A stretch of DNA of 64,000 nucleotides from Ceratopteris richardii (lineage: Eukaryota; Streptophyta; Polypodiopsida; Polypodiales; Pteridaceae), in NCBI GenBank assembly GCA_020310875.1, contig CM035430.1, positions 102,612,431-102,676,430 of the forward strand, given 5' to 3'. The notes below the pieces were generated by a model. It was not told where the DNA came from, did no database searches, and worked only from the letters and a program-made list of their open reading frames with translations. Made by a program: the position numbers and the translations under genes. Numbering within the stretch: position 1 is the stretch's first letter; every line of letters begins with the position of its first letter. This document shows positions 54,710 to 64,000 of this stretch, piece by piece.

Positions 54710-57700
54710 GTACTTTCTTTGCATTAAGTAAATGCCATCTTTCCCATAGACTATCTCAATGCCTAAAAAGTATTTCAGCTCACCAAGATCTGAAATTTTA
54801 AACTCCTTACCGAGTTTCCTTTTGATCTCTTGTATTCCTGTAACATTACTTCCTGTTATGATGAGATCATCAACGTATATGCAAATATATACCTGCTTGC
54901 CTTCTTCTTTCTTCATGTAGAGAGAGGGATCTGCATTACTTGGACTATACCCACACCTTGTGAGGTACTTGACCAATCTTTGATTCCAAGCACTTGGTGC
55001 TTGCTTCAGCCCATACAAAGCTTTCTTCAATCTACAAACAAAATTTGGATGCTTTTTGTCTTCAAATCCAATCGGTTGACTCATGTATACCTCTTCTTGA
55101 AGTTCACCATTGAGAAAAGCATTTTTTATGTTGAGTTGGTACAATGGCCATCTCCTTGCTGCACTCACTCCAATCAAGGTTCTAATTGTTCCCATCTTTG
55201 CAACCGGGCTGAAAGTCTCTTCATAATCGATGTCGTGAGTTTGCTTGAATCCTTTTGCTACTAGTCTAGTTTTATGCCTTGCTAGAGAGCCGTCAGCATT
55301 TCTCTTTATTTTAAACACCCATTTATTTGGAACAATCTTCATATCTTCAGCCTTTGGAACTAGCTCCCATGTGTGATTGTCCTTGAGAGCTTTCATCTCT
55401 TCTTGCATAGCTTCTTGCCATTCTTTTTGTGTACATGCTTCTTCATATGCATCCAGTTCTTTATCTTTGACCACCTGTGTCATATATGCAAAATGTTTTG
55501 CAATAAAACTATCATAGCTCAGCCTTTCAATTGGATACCTTGCTCTTGAAGACCTCCTTTCATTTCCTTTTGAACATTGCTTCTTCAACCGGTTCAACTT
55601 TACCTTCGGTGTGATCACCTCTTCATACTCTTCTTCACTTGTATTTGAATCACTATTTTGGGCAGCACTTTCGGCTTTAGATCTTTCATAAGCTGATGTT
55701 GGTGATGAGGAATGACTCCTTAGCCTCCCCTTCCATGTTGAGCTTTCTCCAAGTGATGTAGAAGCTTCTGGACCTGACATTTGAGTGCTTGTTTGCTGAA
55801 ATTCCTCTTGGACAGCACCTTCATCATCTTCGCAATCTTCTTCAAGAGTCTTCTCTTTCCCTTTGTCTCCAAACCATGGTCTTAGCTCATCAAATACCAC
55901 ATCTCGTGAGACTCGTAGCTCCTTTGTCACCGGATTGTAGCACCTATATCCCTTTTGCTCCGATGAATATCCAATAAAAATACATTTTTCGGACTTTGCC
56001 TCCATCTTTGTCCTTAGTTCTTGAGGGATGTGAACATAACACACACATCCAAAAACTTTGAGATGTGTAAGGTCAGGCTTCTTACCGGAATAAACCTCCT
56101 CGGGAGTTAGATTATGCACTCCAGCCGTTGTGCACTTGTTCATCAAATAAACGGCCGTACTAGTTGCTTCAGCCCAATAGTTTAGTGGCATCTTCATCTC
56201 GTTGAGCATGCATCTTGCAACTTCTGTAATATGTCGATTTTTCCTTTCAGCTATTCCATTTTGTTGAGGTGTGTACCTACATGTAAATTGTCTCTTGATT
56301 CCATTTTCATAAAGAAAGTCTAAAAATTCTTTGGAGAAATATTCTCCTCCTCCATCGGACCTCAAGGTCTTTATGTAGCGTCCTGTTTCCTTTTCTACCT
56401 GTGCTTTAAATCTCTTGAACATGGAGAACACATCTGATTTTTATTTTATGCAAAACATCCATACTTTCCTTGAATGATCATCAATAAAAGTGACAAAATA
56501 TCTATTACCAGCCACTGATGGTTGTTGTGATGGTCCCCATACATCCGTGTGTATCAAGTCGAGGACATTCCTTGCCACATAGTTGCTTTTCTTGAATGGT
56601 TGTCGAGTTTGCTTTCCTAGTTGGCATGCTTCACAAAACTCATGTAGTCCGGCATCATTGAATCTTGGAAGACCTCTTACCACTTCATGGTTGCTCATGT
56701 CCTTGAGCTTGGGAATATTGATATGTCCAAACCTTTTGTGCCACAAATCGATTTCAGCTATCCTCTTGTTTCCAAACTGAATATACATCACCTTTCCATG
56801 CGGTTGTTGAATGTCCAAAGTGAACATCCTTCCTTCTTTTCTTCCTTGAGCAATGACCTTGAATCCTTCTTTTGGATTCTTTATAAAGCAGCCTTTTTCA
56901 TTGAAGATAACATGATATCCTTTCTCTACCATTTGTCCTACTGAAATCAAATTCTTTGCAATAGTAGGAACATGAAGAACATCAGCCAATACCTTCTTGT
57001 CTCCAAGCTTGATATCTCCAACATGCTCAATTGCATGTTGAGTTTCATCGCCGGTCTCTACACATCCTTTTCCACTTGGAGCTTGTAGCTTTGTGAACAA
57101 ATCTCCTTGGCATGTCATATGGTTGCTGCAACCTGAATCTATGAACCATTTTTGGTCATCACTTCTCGAGTTGTTGTAGTCATGCTTCATGGCAAGCATG
57201 GTTTGCTTGTCTCCTTCACTTGATGTACTCGCATAGTTATTTTGGCTCCTTTGGTTGCCTCCATTCAGCCTTCCATTCTTTTGCCAATAATCATTTGCAT
57301 AATGTCCTAGTTTACCACAATGATAACATGTTATACCTTTATGAGGATTGTATGAACCTCGACCTCTTCCTCTATTTCTTCCTCGACCTCTTCCATGTGT
57401 GTTGTCATTTGAGTTGTCCTTGTTGTCGTCCGAGTTGTGTTGGCTGAAATTTGTATTGTTGTAGCTTCTTCCTCTTCCTCTCGAGCCTCCTCTTGAGTTC
57501 CTTCCTCTACCTCTTCCTGCATATAACATTTGACTATGGCTGTCCTTACCTTTGTTGCCTTCTCCTTGTTGAGCAACCTCTTCAGCCACAAGATTTGGTA
57601 TAATCTCATCGAATGTTGGTAGAGGATCTCTATAAAGGATGTTTGTGATGAGGGGCTTCCACTTTTCTTCACTCCTCAAGCCATTGAGGGCTGTTTGGAC

Positions 57701-58162
57701 GATGTCTTCCTCTTCTATCTTGCATCCAACTGATGCTAGTTGATCTCGAAGCTCCTTAATCCTCAATGTATACTCACTAATGCTTTGGTTTGAGCTTTTC
57801 TTCATGTTGTTGAGCTCGTTCTTGAGTTGCATCCTCCGAGACCTTGTTGAGGTAGCATACACCTTCTCCAATGCTTCCCAAACTTCTTTGGCTGTTTCTA
57901 AGCTTTGCACATGACCAATCATAGTGTTAGAAATAACTTGTGAGATGAGGAACATCACCCTTCGATTCCTCTCTTCCCAATCAGCAAATTGTCTCCTTTG
58001 TGCCGGAGTAATGTTGGGATCTTCAAGGTCTACCGGTTGTGGATCATCTCCACTAACTAAACCCCATAAACCTTTACCTTTAAGGTAATTTATCATTCTA
58101 TACCTCCAAGACTGAAAATTGTCTTTGTCTAACTTCTCAACTTGTTGTCCTAAATCAGCCAT
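54710..58162 (-). pseudogene. Element Q gag, protease, integrase and reverse transcriptase
   Basis: From 58162 on the minus strand: gag with QQVEKLDKDNFQSWRYRMIN, RGRGRG-rich stretches, the knuckle CYHCGKLGHYANDY, protease WFIDSGCSNHM, IDLWHKRFGHINIPKLKDM, integrase HTDVWGPSQQPSVAGNRY, RSDGGGEYFS and PQQNGIAERKNR, then reverse transcriptase with YVDDLIITG near 54865. The last part of reverse transcriptase and RNase H lies beyond the insertion of T. It resembles element P more than R1/R2. Lightly broken. Confidence 0.9.
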
Positions 58163-58311
58163 TGAAAACTTCCAAGATTGAAGTTTACCTCAAGTATGTT
58201 GTGGCGCTCTCTCTTGAATTCACGAAGCTCCCCCTTGATTTGTAGCTTTCCCTTTGCTTCAGTTTAGTTCCAATGCTTTGCCTCTTCAAACTCCAAGGCT
58301 CTAATACCAAA

Positions 58312-59103
58312 TGTTGGAGAATTCCTCTCCTAATCGCAGCGGAAAGTGTAGAAGACCTTCTCAGGATGAAGACTCTTGCCAACAGCAGAACCTTCAAATG
58401 AAAACTGGTACCAACTGAAATATTCAATGAACTTGAAACTTTGGTCACTCAAACTAGACACCTAGAGCTTTCAAATGAGATATCAAACACTTAATTTGGA
58501 GTAGATTTGAGTTGTCAACTATTTGATTCAAAACAGACTACCTGTCCACTCAGTTAGGCTGAAAACTGGACTTCACTAAAACCTGAATAACTCAGAGAGC
58601 ATAAAGAATTTCATAAAACTGTTCTAGACAGAGGAAGTACTCAAGATAAGCTTTCCAACGAATGTTTAAACACTAAATTTGGATACATATGTTGAGAGAT
58701 ATGACTCTCACAAGTAGACTACCCAAAAATGGGTGTGCGGCTGGACACACTCTATGAGAGTGAACTGAACGAAATGACTCAAACCAAATGAAGTAGATAC
58801 AAGGGGGCTTCCACGCCTTCTTCCTCTCTTCTTGAGTGTCCTCCCTTGCTTCTTTTATAGCCAAGTGACCAAAAACTCTCATGATGAGTTTGAGAGCTCT
58901 TCTCCATCATTTCTCCACTACTTTGGACAGCCACTCCTCTTACAATTCAGATTTTGGATTTGATTCTCTTTTGAATGATTCTCTTTTGGCCTCCACTACT
59001 TGCTGAAGTAAATGCTTCTATTTTTCATTTTTTTATTTTCCTTCTACTTGAAGAAAATCCTTTTTGCAAAAATATATACGAGCTTACTTCTTTATTTTTA
59101 ACA
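58312..59103 (-). repeat. 5' LTR of element Q
   Basis: 792 bases. The primer site TGGTATTAGAGCC (minus strand) lies at 58298-58310, and the target duplication TAATA follows at 59104-59108. The 58163-58297 interval is leader. About seven differences from the 3' LTR. Confidence 0.93.
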
Positions 59104-59108
59104 TAATA

Positions 59109-61785
59109 GAGCATTGGTGCTTATGACCCCGCTGGTCTCAGATCATGACTCTCATGCTCATAATTCCGACTATTCTCATGAAGATAGTCCACATGCTTAT
59201 TATAGAGAGCCACCGGAGCATAGTGAGACTTATTCGTATCAATATGAGGCACCTCTTATGGAACAAAACTGGGAGCCAGAATACTCCAATGTCATGTATA
59301 AGAATCCAAATCCTAGGCCCCAATTGAGACAAGTAAGACCACAAGCCCCTAGAGGATCATGTTTTAGATGTCAGGGTGACCATTTCATTCGTGAATGTCT
59401 CCACTCACCGATTATGGGACAAGGATAGAACATCACAATACAGGGCTTTTGTCCTGAGTGGGGCAAAGAACATATTTTGAGAGAGTGTCCGAGGAATCCC
59501 TCTAGTGCACCCAAGGTTACACCCATCAATGTGGTAGGCTTGCTTGTGGATTCAAGTTCAAGTAGCAGTAATGTGGCTCCTGTTCAGGTAGTGACTAGGG
59601 CACAAGCATTAAAATAGGATAAACTAACTGAGAAATTGGAACCAAGTGAATCAAGAGAGCCTAATAAGAGGAAAACAAGAACATAGAAAGATACCAGGGA
59701 GAGAACCAATCGTAAGTGGAAAAAAAGGATATCTGAACTAGAAGAAAGCTTGAAAGATGCCAAAACAAAAATAGAAGACATTGCATCTCAAACCCCCTCA
59801 CAAGCCGAAGCTCCATCTACACCACCTCATCCCACCCCACCACCCATTGTAAATAGACCGCAATCAAGGCCTGTTCTTGTAGATCCAACCCTAGAAGGCT
59901 TGGACATAATGTTCAAGGCCTACCAGCTTTGACTTCAAGAAGGGCCAGTAGCTGCAAACCTAGACAAGAGTTACCCTAGAGCAGACTTAGAGCTTGAACG
60001 GACAAAAATGTGCATGAAAATGGTAGAGCTAGCTCAGTCTATGCTCGAGACCAGTCAATCGTTCAATCAGACAAACGCTATCAAACCAGATTTGCGTTTC
60101 CAGGGCTTACTAGAAAGATTAGAGCAGTTGGTAAACAAATCCCAGGCTCAACCAATTATTGAAAGAGAGAGCTCACCACTAATGAAAGCTTATGTTCCTG
60201 ATTCCGTGGATGAGGGAGCACCTCTTTCAACCCAACAGTACTCTCAAGAGTTCTTGTGAGAAAGTACAAGAAGAAAAGTGGGCCAAGGAGAAGGGTAATC
60301 CCCCTCCTATTCTTGAAATTGATGACCTTCATGATCAATTTCCCCAAGACATTCCATCTATTTACGACGATCAAGCAGAGCAACAAGAAGATGAGAGATT
60401 AGATTTTGAATCTAATTCTTTACAAGAGTTGCCACAATTCATAGGCCCATGGGAATCTGAATCTCTTCAGATCAGAGCTCCCACAATACTTGTAAGAAAT
60501 GAAGACTCAATGGTTCCTAGAAACACTGACGTTGTGAAGAACACTAAGTTTCGGTGTCATCTCACTATAGAAGAGCTGCTCAAAGCAAAACCTGCGCTAC
60601 AGAATCATGTGAAGGATCAGGTTCCAGAACTTGATTCAAAATGCCAAAAGCAGGCTCTAAGCAAAAATTTCCAGAGATACCTCTCCATAAAATAGGAGAC
60701 ATGAGCGAAGGTGAAGAAGTTAATACTTATATTCTGATCACCTACCAAGGTTACACAACCAAAGCAATCCTATATTTAGGTGCTGGTGTTGCTATTGCGA
60801 CCACCTCCTTGTGGAAGCAATGGGGCAAACCAATGTTAAAATCAACTAGAATGAAGCTTCAAATGGCCAATGGCCATGTTGGAAGACCTCTAGGATTTCT
60901 AGAAGGGATAACTCTAATCACATGTGGTGTAGATTTTGAACACACATTTGCTATATTTGACTTTGAGAAAATAATATCTATGAGATGATCCTAGGAAGAC
61001 CCTTCCTATGACAATTGCAAATAGTATAGGATTGGAGAACCAACTCCTTGTACTTACAACACTTAGGGGTCACCACCAAGGTCGATTCGAAGGATTACAT
61101 CTTCAGAGATGTACCACCCCTACAGTGGAATCCTATCCACAAAGCACAAGAAGATTCAATCTCTATGCATTATGCAAATCCTTTTGATCCATCCTGGATG
61201 CATGAAGATACTCACTTGTGGATGTGCAAAGTCGTAGAGGAAGAGGAAAGATGCCTAAAAGCGAGAAAAGGAACTTCTCAAGGAGATAGACCCGTTAAAG
61301 ACCCAGCCTACACACCGATGATATTTCCAGATGAGCAATTCGAGCCTCATGGTTGGGCAAAAATCTTGGCCACCATGGACATTGCTGTCAATGAAGAACA
61401 ATGGACACCTCATTGTGATGAGGAGGGTTATGATATTTCAGTGTTCATGTGTCAGCCCTTGTTGGAAGAATGTGACCATAGTGACTTCATAGAAGAAGAA
61501 GAGAATGATGATGATCTAGAGTCCATTGTGATGGATAGCTGCTTTGACTCAAAGAAGCACTATCTAGAAGATGTAGGAGTGCTTATCCAAAAAGAAGAAG
61601 AACCTCTCACAAGCATTAAAACTGTAAATTCAAAAGATGGAAGTGAAGGAGGTCCAAAGAAAAAGAAAAGAAAAGCACTGAGAGAAGAAGAGTAGGAGTC
61701 ATTGTTCGAAGTACCTGAAAACTAAAAGAAATATGAAGTTGAAGACCGAAAAAATTTGGTACGAATGCCTAAGAGAGAGGCCATC
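59109..61785 (+). pseudogene. Element H gag end, knuckles, protease-like part and linker
   Basis: The plus strand continues the H gag: NWEPEYSNVMYKNPNPRPQL, the knuckle CFRCQGDHFIREC near 59360, coiled-coil-like Lys/Glu-rich sequence, MCMKMVELAQ and DLHDQFPQDIPSIYDD, all parallel to E between 13800 and 15000. At about 60700-60990 is a retropepsin-like segment (VNTYILITYQGYTTKAIL, LQMANGHVGRPLGF) in the normal place between gag and polymerase. WMHEDTHLWMCKV and FEPHGWAKILATMDIAVNEEQ follow. The H sequence stops at 61785. The piece is broken in several places. Confidence 0.82.
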
Positions 61786-61968
61786 TGTAGCTCAAGCGTA
61801 AGCACCACCTCCTTTACTTGTCAATCTGTGGAGACGTGAGGACCGGTATGAAGACCACGAGCAAGTGAAGGCACAAGTGCGTGAGTGAAAGCACACAAAC
61901 ATGCACACACATACACACACACGCGCACAAAGTAAGATCAAAGAGAGGAACAATGGAAAGCTTCGATT
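61786..61968 (-). repeat. Piece of a B-type gypsy LTR
   Basis: It aligns closely with the B LTR from its inner edge (TGTAGCTCAAGC, AGCACCACCTCC, GAGACGTGAGGACCGG, the CACACATACACACAC tract) through GGAAAGCTTCGATT, and then similarity stops. There is no primer site on its left, where H coding sequence abuts directly. It would therefore be the outer edge of a minus-strand element's 3' LTR, or a solo or partial LTR. Only the transcribed (R-U5) side is present. Confidence 0.7.
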
Positions 61969-61989
61969 GCAAAATTGAAAAACAACATT

Positions 61990-62366
61990 CGAGAACTAAA
62001 CCAAGCTTAGTTTCACATATTCTCTCTAGCTCACCATAAGCAGGAGTCTTCTCATCCAGTATACATACAAAGATTTACAGGGTACCAGAGCTACCCCGTG
62101 CAGATTTCTCCCTGGATGCTCTCGTACATGCAATAGTTATGCATCATTCAAGTTGCAGACCTTCAAGATCTTCACTCCTACCATAGTAAGAGGAAACCAT
62201 AGTTGTGGATGCCATGCTCATGCCAAGTTCTTGACATCTATGAGATAAGGCAGCAATTATATCATCTGCTAGCCAAGACACACTTCTATCCAAACTGATA
62301 AATGCCCAGTAATCAACAGCTCCACCTTTAACCAAGCACGACTCATTCATGTTTCATGAGCCAAAC
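61990..62366 (-). pseudogene. Argonaute Mid-domain gene fragment (AGO1-like)
   Basis: The minus strand from 62366 follows a splice-acceptor-like TTCCCAG and reads FGS, a stop, NMNESCLVKGGAVDYWAF, ISLDRSVSWLADDIIAALSH and RCQELGM. This parallels the GQWNMMNKKMVNGG..NNW...NFSR...C.ELA..C...GM block of plant Argonautes. In the same frame the downstream part gives SSGTL, a stop, IFVCILDEKTPAYGELERICETKLGLV, matching the [26 protein letters not shown] block of the AGO1 group. Two other in-frame stops lie between (after GLQLE near 62145), so it is a dead fragment. The Mid domain holds the small-RNA 5' end. No PAZ or PIWI part is seen. The acceptor-like border suggests it came from genomic DNA rather than spliced RNA. 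Confidence 0.75.
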
Positions 62367-62369
62367 CTG

Positions 62370-62669
62370 GGAACAAGTGCTTCCTCTTTTTTTTTTTTTT
62401 TTGAGGAAAAAGATATCACAAAACAAGAACACAAAAGTTAGTAGCAATAGAAATATTTGACATATGTCAATGTGCTCTTGTGCTTGGGATTCTCGAGTGT
62501 GTCTATGCACGGCCATGCAATGTGGCCCTATATTAATGCATACTTTGGAAATACATGACCTGAATGGTTTCAAAAGATAGGGTTGTGCAAGGAACACATG
62601 GTTGTCGCTCGTTCGAGGCTTTCGATGTTATTTGCAGAGGTTGATGCCGACCTTGGTGGAGGTATCCAT
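62370..62669 (-). other. Interval between the Argonaute fragment and element C
   Basis: T-rich plus-strand sequence with a run of about 18 T at 62385-62402. It may be intron sequence upstream of the Argonaute exon or the untranslated end of element C. The 84-codon minus-strand frame here draws its Lys run from the poly-T and shows no known domain. Confidence 0.5.
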
Positions 62670-63827
62670 TTAGTCTTGAACCGATGTAATCCTCCTTATT
62701 GGAGTCCATTTTAGAACATCATTTGGCACTGTAGAGGTCACTTCAGGCGTCTTCCTCTTTGGATGCTTTCTGAACTGTGGTATCCAATGTGGTTGGCGCT
62801 TTGGTTCGGTGGAGGCTACTTGTACTTTTGGCTTCCAAACCCAAATCCTTTTTGCATGTCTTCCTACTAATGTTGAAGAGCTGATTTGATCTTCCTTTGG
62901 TCTCTGTACGTGGTTCTTACCCTTTTCTCTTTTTGGCTTCTTTGTTGAGTCCTTTCGCATGTGGGAGAACATAGGTTGTTGTGGATGTAGGAGCTTCTTA
63001 GGTACCCACATCTGTAATTGTCCTTGTTGAGCTGCAGCTAACTTCTTAGGCACCCAAACTTGTTGGATACCTTGTGATTGAGCTTGTCCGAGCTGCTTCC
63101 TTTGTCTTCTGGCACGGTTGGCTTGCCTGGATGGGCTTTGTGGTGGCAAGGCTGGTGGTTGCTCTACTTTGCGTACCCATATCTGCTTCATGCTCGAAAC
63201 TGCTTTCTTATCGAATGGTGTCTTTCTATTTGATGTAGCAGTTGTCGTGGACGGTTGTGTTTGCTTGTGTGGTGGACTCACTACTGTGGCTACTTGATTC
63301 TTTGGAGAAGAAGAAAGATCCACCTGCCTTCGAACCTGTTCTTCCAGGATTGACTCCTTCTGCATCATAGAGATTTTGACACATACAACATCTTCTTTCA
63401 TATGATTAGTCTTGGAAGAACTAAGAGAGTGTGTGGTGCCATGATCTAGGAGCATGCAGTACTCTAATTCTAATGTAATGCATTGTTCATGTACCCAAAC
63501 TTGAAGAATTTGACTTCTTAGGTTTAAGTTAACTGCATGGTCATAGATCCAATCTTGACCCAAGACAAGTGGTTCTGTAAGGTTCTCATCTTGACATACT
63601 AGCGCTTTGACTTTCATTGGAACATCTTGAAGGTAGATGGGAAGTTCCACCTCGCCCAAACAAGGGGTTTCCACACCTCCCAATCCTATGAGATAAGCTT
63701 CTATGGGATTGATGTTCAACTGCAAATCTTGGCAGTAGGAAAGTCTAACTGCACTACTTGCTGCACCTGAGTCAATCAATGCTTTCACCGTCCTTGCACC
63801 CTTCCCTTGTCCTATCTCTATGGTCAC
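62670..63827 (-). CDS. Element C retropepsin-like domain with Trp-Pro-Lys motif tail (385 aa)
   Basis: Residues 1-110 carry ALIDSGAASSAVRLSY (catalytic-type DSGA at 19-22), AYLIGLGGVETPCLGEVELP and EPLVLGQDWIYDHAVNL, matching the domain in E. Residues 200-385 are basic and Gln/Pro-rich, with a repeated motif: KQIWVRK near 215, QVWVPKK near 257, QMWVPKK near 273, RIWVWKPK near 328, and weaker HWIP and LKWTP later. The first ATG is probably not the true start, since similarity to E continues upstream toward 64000. Role is unknown; processing of the element's own proteins is the simplest guess. Confidence 0.75.
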   Translation of the reverse strand: MTIEIGQGKGARTVKALIDSGAASSAVRLSYCQDLQLNINPIEAYLIGLGGVETPCLGEVELPIYLQDVPMKVKALVCQDENLTEPLVLGQDWIYDHAVNLNLRSQILQVWVHEQCITLELEYCMLLDHGTTHSLSSSKTNHMKEDVVCVKISMMQKESILEEQVRRQVDLSSSPKNQVATVVSPPHKQTQPSTTTATSNRKTPFDKKAVSSMKQIWVRKVEQPPALPPQSPSRQANRARRQRKQLGQAQSQGIQQVWVPKKLAAAQQGQLQMWVPKKLLHPQQPMFSHMRKDSTKKPKREKGKNHVQRPKEDQISSSTLVGRHAKRIWVWKPKVQVASTEPKRQPHWIPQFRKHPKRKTPEVTSTVPNDVLKWTPIRRITSVQD

Positions 63828-64000
63828 ACAGGGTCTTCAGTCAATGACTTGAGAAGTCGCTATGCCTGACTTTTGGCACATATCCATGTGATATTTTGGG
63901 GCTTTTGAGTTGACATCTAGGCCTAATCGCCTTAACTTATTTCGCCTAATATGCTCTTTGGCCTCTACCTGTGCTTCTTCTCTCACTCTTAACTCTTCTT
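62670..64000 (-). mobile_element. Element C: 3' coding part of an E/H-like gypsy element, cut by the window edge
   Basis: The minus strand starting at the right edge gives a basic helical linker (EEAQVEAKEHIRR.KLRR) matching the post-integrase linker of E, then a retropepsin-like domain, then the Trp-Pro-Lys motif region. It is therefore the same arrangement as E from 25570 to about 27100. The integrase and the rest would lie beyond 64000. The 1451-codon ORF of E has no counterpart in the visible part. Confidence 0.8.

Larger units (their letters stand above)
43162..59103 (-). mobile_element. Element Q: Ty1/copia retrotransposon inside H, carrying elements T and R2
   Basis: Two 792-base LTRs (43162-43953 and 58312-59103) are flanked by TAATA at 43157-43161 and 59104-59108. 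The primer site TGGTATTAGAGCC lies inside the right LTR on the minus strand, and the polypurine tract beside the left one. The coding region holds all copia domains and is split by element T. The LTRs differ at about 7 of 792 bases (0.9%). It is broken, with about one or two interruptions besides the insertion of T. Confidence 0.92.
6860..61785 (+). mobile_element. Element H: Ty3/gypsy retrotransposon split by three insertions
   Basis: The parts of H are a leader with a tandem array (about 7027-7782), gag (7783-9140, continuing at 32490-33002, 43078-43161 and 59109 onward), zinc knuckles, a protease-like segment (about 60700-60990) and the linker leading to polymerase. H ends at 61785, where a piece of gypsy LTR begins. 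The three breaks in the middle are insertions of E, P and Q, each with target-site duplications. H is clearly related to E: gag begins with the same MNLRSGRH motif. No LTR of H is recognisable in the window. It is broken, with many interruptions besides the insertions, and is the oldest plus-strand layer here. Confidence 0.85.

Noticed and set aside
5399-61968. The B LTR and the 61786 LTR piece as the two ends of one element enclosing everything between
   Set aside because: Both are in minus orientation, but the B copy has a primer site on its left, so its interior runs leftward, away from 61786. They cannot be the pair of one element.
62343-62597. An 84-codon minus-strand frame with a Lys run
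   Set aside because: The Lys run comes from a poly-T stretch and the rest looks like intron or untranslated sequence.

Overview
The window is eukaryotic nuclear DNA, almost certainly from a land plant with a large, repeat-rich genome. The evidence is Ty1/copia and Ty3/gypsy LTR retrotransposons nested in one another, plant-type primer sites (initiator tRNA-Met for the copia elements, tRNA-Asp for the gypsy elements), and one relic of a plant-type Argonaute gene. I cannot tell fern, gymnosperm or angiosperm from this sequence. I see no intact host gene, tRNA, rRNA or CRISPR array.

Layout. Bases 1-4850: a decayed minus-strand Ty3/gypsy element (A) running off the left edge. 4851-5835: leader, primer site and LTR of a second minus-strand gypsy element (B). 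5870-6860: a decayed Ty1/copia reverse transcriptase relic. 6860-61785: a plus-strand Ty3/gypsy element (H), split by three insertions. Insertion 1 is the very large gypsy element E (9146-32484), which carries an intact copia element R1 (15423-21884). Insertion 2 is copia element P (33003-43077), which carries a short non-autonomous element D (38680-42639). Insertion 3 is copia element Q (43162-59103), which carries a non-coding LTR element T (44767-54709), which carries a second R-family copia element R2 (45261-51878). The right edge has a piece of gypsy LTR (61786-61968), an Argonaute Mid-domain relic (61990-62366) and the 3' coding part of another E/H-like element, C (62670-64000), all on the minus strand.

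Nest order is supported by target-site duplications (GTGGC, CTGTA, TAGGA, TAATA, CCTTT; weaker GTAC and CCCA) and by LTR divergence counted by eye: P about 5%, Q about 0.9%, T 0.6%, D 0.5%, E 0.45%, R2 0.4%, R1 0.3%. Every inner element has more similar LTRs than its host. Most of the pile-up is therefore recent, probably well under a million years at a grass-like substitution rate, which is an assumption.

The most unusual biology is in the E/H/C gypsy family. It has long leader arrays built on the palindrome TCGCGA, two HHCC zinc modules before the integrase core, a retropepsin-like domain placed after the integrase and followed by repeated Trp-Pro-Lys motifs, and a 1451-codon extra open reading frame. 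Element C has an Argonaute fragment where element E has that extra frame. Element D pairs gag and protease with an Asp/His-rich reading frame in place of most of pol.
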